A DNA stretch of 64,000 nt from Clostridium collagenovorans DSM 3089 (GCF_900130005.1 NZ_FQXP01000003.1:124001-188000), one strand, 5' to 3'; counted from the stretch's first letter, positions 9,348-19,219 are shown. Notes: generated from the sequence alone by a model not told the origin. Numbers and translations: made by a program.

Positions 9348-10144
9348 TGACTATAGGCATTGATAAGGTTAAGATGAGTAATAAGAATATTAGGAAAATT
9401 AGGTCAATAATCACAATAATAATTATTATTCTATTTTGGGAGTATGCTAGTCAAACGGAACTTGTAAGAAAATCAATTTTACCAGCACCATCTACTATTG
9501 TGAAAACATTTTTTACTATGATATCAAGTGGTGAACTTATGGGGCATATAGGCATAAGTATTTTAAGAGTACTTGAGGGGTTCTTGATAGGAGCTATATT
9601 AGCAATTATAGTAGGGATACTTTGTGGTCTTTATAAAAAAGTTGAAGATTACTTAAGTCTTTTAATAGGTTTCTTGAGACCAATACCTGTACTTGCATGG
9701 ACACCTTTATTGATTTTATGGTTAGGAATTGACGAAGCATCTAAGGTTGCACTTATAGCTATAGGGACATTTTGGACTGTATTGTTAAATGTTGTATCAG
9801 GAATAAAAGGTACTGATAAAAAACTTATGGAAGTTACATCTATGCTTGAGAAGGATAAAAGAACATTATTGTTAAAGGTAATATTGCCATCGGCTTTACC
9901 ATCTATTTTTACAGGATTACGTTCAGGTATTGATATGGCATGGCGTTCAGTTGTTGGAGCTGAAATGATTGCAGCATCTAAAGGAATTGGATTTTTAATA
10001 ACTTATGCTAGAGAAATTTCGCAACCAGATGTTATGATTGTTGGTATGATATGTATAGGAATAATTGGGATTTTAATTGAAAAGTTACTTGCTTTTTGTG
10101 AAAGGCATTTATTAAAATGGAATATATCCATTATTGAAAATTAA
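9347..10144 (+). CDS. ABC importer permease (SsuC/TauC type)
   Basis: A 265-residue inner-membrane permease with about six TM helices. The coupling-helix EAA-type region (about residues 150-185) contains TSMLEKDKRTLLLKVILPSALPSI. The start ATG overlaps the stop of the binding-protein gene by one base (TAATG), implying translational coupling. An alternative in-frame ATG lies at 9374 behind AAGGTTAAG. It is the second gene of the importer operon and pairs with the ATPase that follows. Confidence 0.88.
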   Translation: MTIGIDKVKMSNKNIRKIRSIITIIIIILFWEYASQTELVRKSILPAPSTIVKTFFTMISSGELMGHIGISILRVLEGFLIGAILAIIVGILCGLYKKVEDYLSLLIGFLRPIPVLAWTPLLILWLGIDEASKVALIAIGTFWTVLLNVVSGIKGTDKKLMEVTSMLEKDKRTLLLKVILPSALPSIFTGLRSGIDMAWRSVVGAEMIAASKGIGFLITYAREISQPDVMIVGMICIGIIGILIEKLLAFCERHLLKWNISIIEN

Positions 10145-10159
10145 AATATAGGTGATCAA

Positions 10160-10975
10160 ATGAATAATGAATATATTGATAATGTAAAATTAATAGATAA
10201 AGAAAATAAGGAAATATTTACAAGGAAAGTAGAAATTCTAAAATGTAATGCTATACATAAAAGTTTTCAAGTAGATTCAAAAAGTGTGCTTGTACTTAAG
10301 GATATTAACTTCACTATAAAACAAGGTGAAAGCATTGTATTACTTGGAGCAAGTGGATGTGGGAAGAGTACACTTTTAAGGTTAATAGCTGGACTTGATA
10401 CAGAATATGAGGGTGACCTTTTCTTTCATGATGAAAAAATAAAGGGGACAAGTGTGAAAAGGGGAATGGCATTTCAGGAACCTAGGCTTTTTCCATGGCT
10501 TACTATAGAGGAGAATATAGAATTTGGACTAAAAAAGGATCTGGAAAAGTGTCAGAAGAAAATAGTGGTTGAGGAACATATGGAACTTGTAGGACTTAAT
10601 AAATTTAAAAATGCCTTACCTCATCAGTTATCGGGTGGAATGCAACAGAGAGTAAGCATTGCTAGAGCTCTTGTTAATAAACCTGAAATATTGTTACTTG
10701 ATGAGCCATTCGGTGCACTGGATGCTCTTACACGTACTAATATGCAAAAAGAGCTTTTGAAAATATGGGCAAGGGAAAAAATCACAATGATTCTTGTAAC
10801 TCATGATATAGAGGAAGCTATATTGTTAGCAGATAGAATTTTCGTTATGACTCCACTTCCAGGAACTATTGCTGAAATAATAAATGTAGATATTGATAAA
10901 AATGATAAATTTACTTCAAAAAGGATTTTAGAATTAAAAAATTATATATATAATAAGTTCTTTAGTGGCAATTAG
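10160..10975 (+). CDS. ABC importer ATPase (SsuB/TauB type)
   Basis: A 271-residue nucleotide-binding subunit. Walker A is GASGCGKST (residues 63-71), with a Q-loop at AFQEPRLFPW, the signature LSGGMQQR and Walker B ILLLDEPFGALD. The AFQEPRLFPWLT stretch is typical of the nitrate/sulfonate/taurine ATPases. It is preceded by GGTGAT, 15 bp after the permease, and is followed by a strong terminator, so the importer operon has three genes. A roughly 28-residue N-terminal extension precedes the usual domain start. Confidence 0.9.
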   Translation: MNNEYIDNVKLIDKENKEIFTRKVEILKCNAIHKSFQVDSKSVLVLKDINFTIKQGESIVLLGASGCGKSTLLRLIAGLDTEYEGDLFFHDEKIKGTSVKRGMAFQEPRLFPWLTIEENIEFGLKKDLEKCQKKIVVEEHMELVGLNKFKNALPHQLSGGMQQRVSIARALVNKPEILLLDEPFGALDALTRTNMQKELLKIWAREKITMILVTHDIEEAILLADRIFVMTPLPGTIAEIINVDIDKNDKFTSKRILELKNYIYNKFFSGN

Positions 10976-11057
10976 GATTATATATTATTTTAAATATGAT
11001 ATATCATGACTATTGAAATCAATTAATTAATAATAGCAATAAGTATACTAATAATTT

Positions 11058-11104
11058 AACCTATAGAGTAGATGAAAGAAAAAATCTACCTATAGGTTTT
11101 CTAT
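11058..11104 (+). terminator. terminator of the ABC importer operon
   Basis: A 15-bp stem with a single bulge (11058-11073 with 11084-11098) is followed by a T-rich tail. The remainder of the 10976-11331 gap holds no gene I can support. Its 11130-11300 part has slightly higher GC and an open frame without a start codon, and the last bases supply the promoter (TATAAT near 11299) for the next locus. Confidence 0.88.
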
Positions 11105-11331
11105 ATATTAGAACTATATATTTTATTGATTAAATAGCTATTCGCGGCCTTATATCTTCTTATCAGCGCATACAGGTGTCGTTGTAAAGTTGATTAAACA
11201 AAACTTGTACAAGTCAATCGAAAAACAATGGGGAACTTGGAACAAAGAAAATTTATATAATACACAGAAATATTACACCCCGATGTCAAGTTGGTTATGA
11301 TATAATTTAGAAAAAAAGGAGGAAAATATAA

Positions 11332-11892
11332 ATGGCACGCTTATCCGGGTTAAAAACCAAGCTACCTAGATTTAATATAGAGGAAAAAATAGCAAAAGAA
11401 ATCATTGGTAACGGTGACCTTGTTGGTATTACGGAAAGAATGGAAAAACTACTCGATCCTGATATTACCTATCAAATTTTAGATTCAAGTGCTTGCGGGA
11501 CTTCTCATAAGGAACTTCATTTGCTCAAACAAATTGAAGGTGAAACTTTACAGAAAAAGATTGAAAAAATAGCTTCTTTGGATGATTTTCATTCTGATTG
11601 GAATGTTAGTTTAAATAATGACAACACCTTAACAGCAGGGTGAAGCATTAAAGATAACGAGAGTTTTGCTTGTGTATGTTCAGCCTCTGTTAATAAAAAA
11701 CAGAAAGTAAGGGAACTTTCACAGGAAGGTTGCACAATGCCACTTACATATTGTTTATGTTGTGCCGGTCATTGCAGACGTCATTTAGAAAAATTGCTTT
11801 GTGTACAGCTGAAAACAAAAGAAGTGGTTTCTTCACCAATTAACAGCAAAGGTCAAAAACCATGTGAATTTATTTTTGATATTCTAAAATAA
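11332..11892 (+). pseudogene. Cys-rich protein gene interrupted by an in-frame TGA
   Basis: Codons 1-103 (11332-11640) form an open frame behind a strong AAAGGAGG. A TGA at 11641-11643 interrupts it, and the same frame then stays open for 82 more codons to a TAA at 11890. The second half is Cys-rich and protein-like (FACVCS, then CLCCAGHC and a CEFIFDI ending), resembling small clostridial proteins with a paired-Cys C-terminal module. The simplest reading is a nonsense mutation of a Trp or Arg codon, giving a truncated 103-residue product. Selenocysteine recoding is an alternative: AAGCA and TGCTT after the TGA can form a small bulged hairpin, but it is weak. I cannot assign a function. Confidence 0.6.
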
Positions 11893-12048
11893 TTTCACTA
11901 TTTTTTATTAATCTATTAATTTTATGGAAAGTCAAAAGGAAGAGGTCATATGCATATCCTTACAGAATCAGAAAGAGAAATGATAATTAAATTTTTAAAG
12001 TGATATTTATAAAGTTAGCATATTAAATATAAAAGCAAATGAGATTTA

Positions 12049-12092
12049 AAAAGGCACTACAGCTTATAATTAAGATTGAGTGCCTTTTATTT
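12049..12092. terminator. terminator between the interrupted gene and rlmA
   Basis: A perfect 10-bp stem (12049-12058 with 12079-12088) with a T-rich tail. The surrounding 11893-12201 gap otherwise holds only a 17-codon ATG frame at 11950 with an AGAGGT-like site, which I read as debris or chance. Confidence 0.82.
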
Positions 12093-12201
12093 ATTCATTA
12101 AACAAACTACATAAACATTTCTAACTTTAAGAAGACTAAAATTAAATAATGTAGTTTTAAAATTACAAGATATATACTAAAACAAAAATGAGTTATTAAA
12201 T

Positions 12202-13047
12202 TTAAAGTTTCTCATAAATACTTACAGTAAAGTTTAAGTCAGTTTTTAAATGTTGAATCTTTTCAACTTCCTCGCGCATATCTTCTTTAATGCTCCAATA
12301 ATATGGTGTCATTAAAATAAGGTTATTTATATCTTCTGAGTTGTCTATATCAATTGAATATTTTATCTCATCTTTGAATATAAGCTTAAGTCCTTCATAA
12401 GCAAATTCTTTTTCATCGTGTTTTCTAGGAATATTATATAGCTTTTCTTTTAAACCATATAAATGATCTATTCCAGGAGTTATTATTATAAGCTTACCAG
12501 ATTTTTTTAGTGTTCTATAAAATTCATCATTACTTCCAGGGGCAAAGTTTCGTATAATGCAATTAAGACTATTAGACATAATTGGAAGATTGAAATTACT
12601 ACCAACTATAAAATTAATTTCTTTATCGCGTTTTGATGCATATGCAGCGGCAAATTTAGAGATATCTAATCCATAAAACTCAATGTTTTTATTTCTGTTT
12701 TCCTTAAGAAGTTTTTCTTTTAAGTTAGCAACAAAATATCCGTCACCACAGCCAGAATCTAATATATTTAAATCCTCATCACATAAATTTTCTGAGATTA
12801 TAGTATTTAATTTATCGGAAAACTGTTTATAGTAGCCTTTATCTAAGAAATTACTACGGCTTTTAACCATTTCTTTATTATCACCAGGATTCTTTGTTTT
12901 CTTTTGGTTCACCATTAAAAGATTAATATATCCATTTTTAGATAAATCAAAATTATGGTTATTATCACACATGAACTGTTTTTCATGCTTTTTTAAGTTT
13001 AACCCACATGTAGGGCACATATATATGTAATTATTGTTTTTCATCAT
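12202..13047 (-). CDS. rlmA: 23S rRNA (guanine-N1)-methyltransferase RlmA-like
   Basis: A class I SAM-dependent methyltransferase of about 281 residues with an N-terminal zinc finger (CPTCGLNL, then CDNNHNFD), directly followed by the family signature DLSKNGYINLL and an NPGDNKEMV segment. The SAM-binding loop ILDSGCGDGYF comes after. This matches RlmA/RrmA, which methylates a guanine in helix 35 of 23S rRNA; some members (RlmAII/TlrB) give tylosin resistance. I place the start at the ATG at 13047 behind AGGAGG, although spacing is long (about 13 nt). It is a single gene. Confidence 0.85.
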   Translation of the reverse strand: MMKNNNYIYMCPTCGLNLKKHEKQFMCDNNHNFDLSKNGYINLLMVNQKKTKNPGDNKEMVKSRSNFLDKGYYKQFSDKLNTIISENLCDEDLNILDSGCGDGYFVANLKEKLLKENRNKNIEFYGLDISKFAAAYASKRDKEINFIVGSNFNLPIMSNSLNCIIRNFAPGSNDEFYRTLKKSGKLIIITPGIDHLYGLKEKLYNIPRKHDEKEFAYEGLKLIFKDEIKYSIDIDNSEDINNLILMTPYYWSIKEDMREEVEKIQHLKTDLNFTVSIYEKL

Positions 13048-13195
13048 AAAATTAAAAAAACCTCCTGAAATCAATTTGAAACTGTAATTTTGTTATAACC
13101 ATAGATAATTATATTTAGCGTTAAAGTATCCATAGTTGCTTATAGCATATGTGAATTATAATATATTTTTGAATTTTAAACAACTAAGCAATAAG

Positions 13196-13411
13196 ATGGT
13201 AAGTTTTGAGGCAGTTGCTTGTTTGATGGAGCATAGAAAGAAGGGAATAAGTAAAGCTATGATACTACATGAATTAAAGGCAGCTGAGAATTTAGGTGCA
13301 GAAGTTTCAACTGTTTTTACTCTTTGTCCAGAAAAGTTTTCATCACCAAATAGATTATATTCAGGAGTCGGCTTTAAGTTAGTTGGAAATATGTTTACAT
13401 GGAAAAAATAA
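13196..13411 (+). pseudogene. C-terminal remnant of a GNAT acetyltransferase
   Basis: About 70 codons encode the C-terminal half of a GNAT N-acetyltransferase: an acetyl-CoA loop EHRKKGISKAMI followed by NRLYSGVGFKLVGN. The first half of the domain is missing. The upstream part of the open frame (13136-13195) does not look like coding sequence, and no ribosome-binding site fits. It lies between rlmA and the ABC transporter operon and looks like the scar of a deletion. Confidence 0.75.
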
Positions 13412-13512
13412 AAGAATAGAGGACAGTATAAAATCAATTCTGTCAGAACTTTGTAAGAAGTTTTATTTAAAATAATATTCATAGAGAGTAAATAAAGTTT
13501 GGAGTGATGAGA

Positions 13513-14190
13513 ATGATTATTTTAAAAACAGAAAACTTAGTAAAGATATATGGTGAAGGTGAAAATACGGTTAGAGCTTTAGATAATGTAAGTATAGAGG
13601 TAAATGAAGGGGAGTTTGTTGCCATTATTGGTACATCAGGTAGTGGAAAATCTACTTTATTAAATATGATAGGGGGATTAGATAAGCCAACTAGTGGGGA
13701 TACCATAATTTCAGGTAAAAAAATTAGTAATATGAAGGATGAAGAAATTACTGTGTTTAGAAGAAGAAATATAGGCTTTATATTTCAGTCATTTAACTTA
13801 GTTCCCATTTTAAATGTCTATGAAAACATAGTACTTCCTATAGAATTAGATGGAACTAAAATTGATGAGAATTATGTTGATTCCGTAATTGATACCTTAG
13901 GATTAAGTAGTAAAGTAACTAATATGCCTAATAATCTTTCAGGAGGACAGCAGCAAAGAGTAGCAATTGCAAGAGCCTTAGCTACAAAGCCAAGTATAAT
14001 TTTAGCTGATGAGCCAACGGGTAATCTTGATAGTAAAACTAGTATGGATGTTATAGGGCTTTTAAAAACTACAAGTAAAAAGTTTAATCAAACTATGATT
14101 ATGATTACACATAATGAAGAGATTGCACAAATGGCAGATAAAATTATAAGAATTGAAGATGGAAAGGTATTTATTAGGGGTGAGAAATAA
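13513..14190 (+). CDS. MacB/LolD-type ABC transporter ATPase
   Basis: A 225-residue ATPase with Walker A GTSGSGKST, Q-loop FQSFNLVP, signature LSGGQQQR and Walker B IILADEPTGNLD, the set typical of the LolD/MacB group that works with FtsX-like permeases. In-frame starts exist at 13504 (GTG) and 13507 (ATG), but GGAG at 13501-13504 is best placed for the ATG at 13513. Its stop overlaps the permease start by one base. With the permease, response regulator and kinase downstream it forms a four-gene sensing and detoxification module, probably against cell-envelope-active peptides. Confidence 0.9.
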   Translation: MIILKTENLVKIYGEGENTVRALDNVSIEVNEGEFVAIIGTSGSGKSTLLNMIGGLDKPTSGDTIISGKKISNMKDEEITVFRRRNIGFIFQSFNLVPILNVYENIVLPIELDGTKIDENYVDSVIDTLGLSSKVTNMPNNLSGGQQQRVAIARALATKPSIILADEPTGNLDSKTSMDVIGLLKTTSKKFNQTMIMITHNEEIAQMADKIIRIEDGKVFIRGEK

Positions 14191-16715
14191 TGAAGCTTGA
14201 AAATAATAATAAGGAAGTTGTAAAAAGGCTCACAAATCGTTCTTTAAAAACAAATAAAATAAGAAATACCTTTGCAGTTTTAGCAATAGTTTTAACTACC
14301 TTTATGATATCTTCAGTATTTACTATTGGAATTAGTTTTGTAAAGAATTATAAGACAATGAACTTAAGAGTTCAAGGAACAACAGCAAGTGTTTCTTTAG
14401 AGGGTCCAAGTGAAAAGCAAATTGAAAAGATAAGATCCTTAGATATTATAAGTAACTTAGGTTCTGAAATTACAGTGGGACAAGTAGAGCTTGAAACACT
14501 GAGAAAAAATAGATGTGCTATTTTAATTAGATATGCAGACAAGGAGGATTTTGAGAAGCAAATAAGTCCTGCTATTAGTGATATTATAGGAACTTATCCA
14601 GAGCAGATAGATGAAATAATGATATCTAGAAGAGCTTTAGAGTTCTTAGGAAAATCAAATGCAGAGATAGGGGATGAAATAAAGCTGTCATACATAATAA
14701 ATGGTGCAGTGCAGGAAAAAGAATTTAAGTTAAGTGGAATTTATACGGATTATGGAATAGTACAAGATATAGGAAATATATTGATTTCACATAAATTTAT
14801 AGAAGCTAATAAGCTATCTGTAGAGAAAAATGGAAAGTTATTTATGACTTTAAAGCCAAGTGCTAGGTACACAGCTCAGGATATTCTTGAGAAGGAAGTC
14901 AAACTTGAGGGAAATCAAAAGTTTTCTTATAGTTATGATAGAAATGAAACTTTAGTAAAGACAGCCTTAGCAACGGCAGCCTTAGTAGTAATGATAGCCT
15001 TATTTATAGTTTTAAGTGGATATTTACTTATTTATAATGTGTTATATATTGCAGTTGTAAATGATATTAATTTTTATGGGCTTCTAAAAACTATAGGAAC
15101 TTCTCCAAGACAAATTAAAAAGATAGTTAGGAATCAGGCTTTAAAATTATCTATTGTTGGAATTCCTGTAGGATTAATTTTAGCAGCTACAGTTTCCTTT
15201 ATAATAGTTCCTTTAGCAATGAGTACTTTCTTTTCAGGAACCAGTGCAACAGCTATGCCAAGGGAAATATCTTTTAATCCATTAATATTTATAGGTGCAA
15301 CTATATTTTCAATTTTAACTATTTTATTGAGTTGTAATAAACCAGCTAAAATAGCTGGAAATATATCCCCAACAGAAGCATTACGTTATACTGGGGCTAA
15401 GGCTAAAAAGGAAAAGAAAAATAGAAATTCAACCAAGGGTGGTAAGCTTTATAAAATGGCTTGGTACAATGTTTTTAGAGAAAAGAAAAGAGCTGTTTTA
15501 GTATTTTTATCATTGTTCATGGGGGTAATAACTTTCTTAAGTGTAAATACATTTTTAAGTAGTATGAATGTAGAAAATTATATAGAAAGGTATGTTAAAA
15601 ATGATTTTACCTTACAAAATATATTAGATGAAAATCGTGATTTACAAGATAACTTAGATGAGGATTTAGTGAATTCTGTAAGGAGTATAGAAGGAGTTAC
15701 AAGAATTAATTTAGTAAAGTCAAGTAAATTACAGATTGAAATGAATGAAAAGGTATTTTTACCTTCTTTATTAAATCAATATAAGAATCTTGAGGGTTCT
15801 ACAGATGGAGCATATAAATTTTTAGAGTATATAAAGAAAAACCCAAAGGAGTTATTTACATCTGTTGTGGGTGTAGATGATGATTTGATAGAAAGAGTCA
15901 ATGGAGAACTTAAAGAAAAAATTGATGTTGAAGCTTTTAAAAATGGGGAGTTAATATTACTTAATGCCTGGTACTATGGAGAGAATTATGAAGATATAAA
16001 TGAAGAATTAACTATAGAAAATTCAGATGGCAAAGGCAATAAGAGCTTTAAAACTAAGCTAGTTAATGATACCAGTGGTAGATTACCTCATGGTTTAGGA
16101 TCGCCTTTAGGAATTTCAACAATATATATGAGTAATTCTGCCTTAGAAAGACTTGATAGTGAAGCTAAGAATTTGAATGTATATGTGGATTGTGAAGAAA
16201 AATATGAGCCTAAGGTAAACTCTGAATTAAAGAATATAGCTGATAATAGAGGTCTTTGGTTAGAATCAAAAACAGGAGATACAGAAGAGTTTAATAAATC
16301 TCAAAAGGTAATGAATATATTAGGTGGTGGAGTTTCTATAATATTAATTCTTATAGGGATACTTAACTTTATAAATGTTATGATAACAGGAGTAAATATT
16401 AGACTTAAAGAATTTGCTGTAATGGAAAGTATAGGAATGACTAAAAAGCAAATTAAAAGATTATTAAGCTTTGAAGGAATGTATTATGCGGGTATAACGA
16501 GTATGCTTATTTGCACATTAGGAGTGGCTATTGTATATTTAGTTGCAGAAATGACGAAGAAAATAGTTGATTATGCACAATTTATATTCCCTATAACTCC
16601 TTTAATAATTCTTATAACTATTATTTTTTTAGTGTGTTTAATTGTTCCAAGAGTTGTATTTAAAATAGCATCAAAGAAAAGTGTAACAGAAAGAATTAGA
16701 AAAATAGAAAATTAG
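14190..16715 (+). CDS. large FtsX-domain ABC permease
   Basis: An 841-residue membrane protein. An N-terminal TM helix (about residues 29-51) precedes a large extracellular domain. A first FtsX block of three helices (about 255-400) is followed by a TM near 425-450, a second extracellular domain, and a second FtsX block (about 705-830). This duplicated layout differs from BceB (about 650 residues) and resembles the macrolide/peptide exporter-type FtsX permeases common in Firmicutes. The start overlaps the ATPase stop (TAATG). Two-component genes follow after a weak terminator. The substrate is unknown; antimicrobial peptide or lipid handling is inferred. Confidence 0.88.
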   Translation: MKLENNNKEVVKRLTNRSLKTNKIRNTFAVLAIVLTTFMISSVFTIGISFVKNYKTMNLRVQGTTASVSLEGPSEKQIEKIRSLDIISNLGSEITVGQVELETLRKNRCAILIRYADKEDFEKQISPAISDIIGTYPEQIDEIMISRRALEFLGKSNAEIGDEIKLSYIINGAVQEKEFKLSGIYTDYGIVQDIGNILISHKFIEANKLSVEKNGKLFMTLKPSARYTAQDILEKEVKLEGNQKFSYSYDRNETLVKTALATAALVVMIALFIVLSGYLLIYNVLYIAVVNDINFYGLLKTIGTSPRQIKKIVRNQALKLSIVGIPVGLILAATVSFIIVPLAMSTFFSGTSATAMPREISFNPLIFIGATIFSILTILLSCNKPAKIAGNISPTEALRYTGAKAKKEKKNRNSTKGGKLYKMAWYNVFREKKRAVLVFLSLFMGVITFLSVNTFLSSMNVENYIERYVKNDFTLQNILDENRDLQDNLDEDLVNSVRSIEGVTRINLVKSSKLQIEMNEKVFLPSLLNQYKNLEGSTDGAYKFLEYIKKNPKELFTSVVGVDDDLIERVNGELKEKIDVEAFKNGELILLNAWYYGENYEDINEELTIENSDGKGNKSFKTKLVNDTSGRLPHGLGSPLGISTIYMSNSALERLDSEAKNLNVYVDCEEKYEPKVNSELKNIADNRGLWLESKTGDTEEFNKSQKVMNILGGGVSIILILIGILNFINVMITGVNIRLKEFAVMESIGMTKKQIKRLLSFEGMYYAGITSMLICTLGVAIVYLVAEMTKKIVDYAQFIFPITPLIILITIIFLVCLIVPRVVFKIASKKSVTERIRKIEN

Positions 16716-16721
16716 TGAAAG

Positions 16722-16752
16722 TGCGGTAGATGGCTATATCTATCGCATTTTG
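16722..16752 (+). terminator. weak terminator or attenuator inside the ABC/TCS module
   Basis: A 10-bp stem with one G-U pair (16722-16731 with 16738-16747), followed by TTTT. It may reduce read-through from the transporter genes into the regulator genes. Confidence 0.65.
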
Positions 16753-16823
16753 ATATAATAGGATTTATTTATAAATTTTAAAATTAAGAATACATATAAG
16801 GTAAGATTTTGAGGGAGATAAAG

Positions 16824-17498
16824 ATGGCAACTATACTTATAATTGAAGACGATAGGGTTTTAAATAAAGGAGTAAGTTTTGCTTTAAGAAAGGATGGACA
16901 TGAGGTTATTTCTGCTTATTGCAAAACAGAGGGAAAGCAAATAATTTTAAATGAAGAGGTTGATTTTTTACTTTTGGATATTAATTTACCTGATGGCTCG
17001 GGGGTAGATTTGTGTAAAGAACTTAGAGAATATGTTAAGTTCCCAATAGTGTTTTTTACAGCTAATGACACAGAAGAGGATATGGTTAAGGGCTTTGAAA
17101 GTGGCTGTGATGATTACATAGCAAAACCTTTTTCAGTGGAGATTTTAAAACATAAGATTAATGCCATGCTTAAAAGAAATAATACAGTAAGCTTAAATTC
17201 TTTTGAGTATAATGGATTAAAGATAGATTTTGATAAAATGACTGTAGAGCTTAAGGAAAAGGAAGTATCTTTAACGGCTACGGAATATAAACTTTTAGAG
17301 CTTTTAGTAAAGAATAAGGGAAAGGTACTTACTAAAGAAATACTTATTGAAAAGCTTTGGGATAACAGTGGTAACTTTGTTGATGAAAATACTTTAAGTG
17401 TTAATATAAGAAGACTTAGAAAGAAAATAGAAGAAGATACTAAAAATCCACAGTATATAATAACGGTATTCGGCATAGGGTACAGCTTTGGAGAATAG
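16824..17498 (+). CDS. OmpR-family response regulator
   Basis: A 224-residue response regulator. The receiver domain has the acidic pair ED at residues 8-10, the phospho-acceptor Asp52 (LLLDINLPDG), Thr in FFTAND and Lys in YIAKPF. A C-terminal winged-helix DNA-binding domain ends in the usual VFGIGYSFGE. An in-frame TTG at 16809 exists, but GAGGGA at 16811 fits the ATG at 16824. Its kinase follows after about 140 bp. It most likely controls the upstream ABC genes in response to a peptide or envelope stress, as in BceR/VraR-like modules. Confidence 0.9.
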   Translation: MATILIIEDDRVLNKGVSFALRKDGHEVISAYCKTEGKQIILNEEVDFLLLDINLPDGSGVDLCKELREYVKFPIVFFTANDTEEDMVKGFESGCDDYIAKPFSVEILKHKINAMLKRNNTVSLNSFEYNGLKIDFDKMTVELKEKEVSLTATEYKLLELLVKNKGKVLTKEILIEKLWDNSGNFVDENTLSVNIRRLRKKIEEDTKNPQYIITVFGIGYSFGE

Positions 17499-17641
17499 TA
17501 GATAAGCTATAAAAGTTCATGAAAAATAAAAGTTAAGGCAAAGAAATTATAATAAGTTTTTTATAGAAGTTTTAGAGAGGAAGATGTATTGGAGTTTAGT
17601 TTTAATATATTAAAGTATATATTTATATTTGGGGAGTAGAG

Positions 17642-18685
17642 ATGAAGAAAATTATTTATAAAGATAATATGGATAGGATTTTAGAATGGATTATGATAAT
17701 TACTTTAATTATTTTAATTGGAGTTGTACATTTAATAGGTAGAAGCGTGTTATTAACCTATGTTGTAGCAGGATTCTCTTTAGTTATAATTATGGTAATG
17801 TTTTTTTATAAAGTTTTTCATAAAACCTATATAGAAAATATACTTGTTCAACTTTCTGACTTGTTAGATACAATAATAAATATTAGTGATGATCCTATAT
17901 TTTCAACCACAGAGGATACTATTTTTTCAAAGCTTCAATTTCAAACTATAAAGTTAACTAATATTTTAAAAAAGAAAAATAAACAAATAAAAGAAGAGAG
18001 AGATGAAATTAAAGCTTTAATATCTGATATAGCACATCAATTAAAAACTCCTTTAACTAATTTAAAAATGTATGGAGAGTTTTTACAAGATGAAAGCTTG
18101 AGTAAAGAGGAAAGAAAAGAATTTAATGAAATAATGATTTTATCCTTAAATAGACTTACATTTTTAGTTGAAAGTATGATAAAGATGTCTAGACTAGAAA
18201 GCGGAGTAATTCAATTAAGAAGTCAAAGAAATAATTTGAATGATACTGTGCTTAGAGCTATAGCTCAAGTACAAAAAAGAGCAAAGGAAAAGCACATAAA
18301 TATAAGGTTTGAAGAAAAGCATAAGGTAGAAATTAATTTTGATAAGAATTGGATATTTGAAGCAGTTCTAAATATCCTGGATAATGCAATAAAGTACACA
18401 CCATCAAATGGTGAAATACAAGTTAAGCTGCAAAGCTACGAAATGTTTTCTAGAATTGATATTATAGACAATGGGATAGGAATTTTAGAAGAGGAGATAG
18501 CTTTAATATTCAAAAGATTTTCAAGAGGGAAAAATGTTGGAGATGTTGAAGGAATAGGTATAGGACTTTATTTAACACAGGAAATAATAAGTATGCATGG
18601 AGGATATGTAAAGGTGAATTCCTCTCAGGGAAAAACTAAGTTCTCACTATTTTTACCTATTGATATAAATAAAAGTGCTTATTAA
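17642..18685 (+). CDS. sensor histidine kinase of the MacB-like module
   Basis: A 347-residue kinase with two adjacent TM helices (about residues 15-33 and 38-57), almost no extracellular loop, an H-box DIAHQLKTPLTN with His132, and N, G1 and G2 boxes (NILDNAIKYT, IDNGIGI, GIGIGLYL). The lack of an external sensor domain is typical of intramembrane-sensing kinases that rely on a partner ABC transporter to detect the peptide. This fits the ATPase and FtsX permease genes directly upstream. GGGGAG supports the start. Confidence 0.88.
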   Translation: MKKIIYKDNMDRILEWIMIITLIILIGVVHLIGRSVLLTYVVAGFSLVIIMVMFFYKVFHKTYIENILVQLSDLLDTIINISDDPIFSTTEDTIFSKLQFQTIKLTNILKKKNKQIKEERDEIKALISDIAHQLKTPLTNLKMYGEFLQDESLSKEERKEFNEIMILSLNRLTFLVESMIKMSRLESGVIQLRSQRNNLNDTVLRAIAQVQKRAKEKHINIRFEEKHKVEINFDKNWIFEAVLNILDNAIKYTPSNGEIQVKLQSYEMFSRIDIIDNGIGILEEEIALIFKRFSRGKNVGDVEGIGIGLYLTQEIISMHGGYVKVNSSQGKTKFSLFLPIDINKSAY

Positions 18686-18754
18686 TCAAATAGATACTTA
18701 TATATACTTTAGTATATAAGTTTAAATTTCAATTAAGATTTAAGGAGTAGTTAA

Positions 18755-19219
18755 ATGGATTATGTAAAGTACATACGTGATAAAGTTGGGCATTCCGCAA
18801 TTAATCTTACAGGGGTTAACGTATTGATTATGAATGAATGTAATGAGATTTTACTTCAAAAAAGAGGAACTTTTCCTTTGAAATGGGGATTAATCGGAGG
18901 GATTACAGAGTTAGGAGAATCACTTGAAGATACTGCAGTGAGAGAAGCTAAGGAAGAAACAGGACTAGATATTAAGGAGCTTATATTATTAGGTACAACT
19001 TCTGGAAAGGATTGTTTTATTAAGTTTCCTCATGGAGATGAAGCATATTTTATAACAGTGGGCTATGTTACTAAAAAATATAGTGGGGAATTATTAGTAG
19101 ATGGAATAGAGACTAAAGAACTTAAGTTTTTTAGTTATGATGATTTACCAAATAATATTCCCAAAAGTCATTTGAAATTTATTGAAAAATATTATGCTCA
19201 GTCAGGTACCAAAGGATAA
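18755..19219 (+). CDS. Nudix hydrolase
   Basis: A 154-residue Nudix protein with a full Nudix box (about residues 49-71, GGITELGESLED followed by REAKEETG). The family hydrolyses nucleoside diphosphates linked to a second moiety, often as housecleaning enzymes. AAGGAG supports the start. The end of the gene forms one arm of its terminator. A second Nudix gene follows but is distinct in sequence. Substrate unknown. Confidence 0.88.
   Translation: MDYVKYIRDKVGHSAINLTGVNVLIMNECNEILLQKRGTFPLKWGLIGGITELGESLEDTAVREAKEETGLDIKELILLGTTSGKDCFIKFPHGDEAYFITVGYVTKKYSGELLVDGIETKELKFFSYDDLPNNIPKSHLKFIEKYYAQSGTKG

Noticed and set aside
11130..11297. Open frame of about 56 codons reading SAHTGVVVKLIKQ upstream of the interrupted gene
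   Set aside because: It has no start codon or ribosome-binding site and no family I recognise; at most an old remnant.
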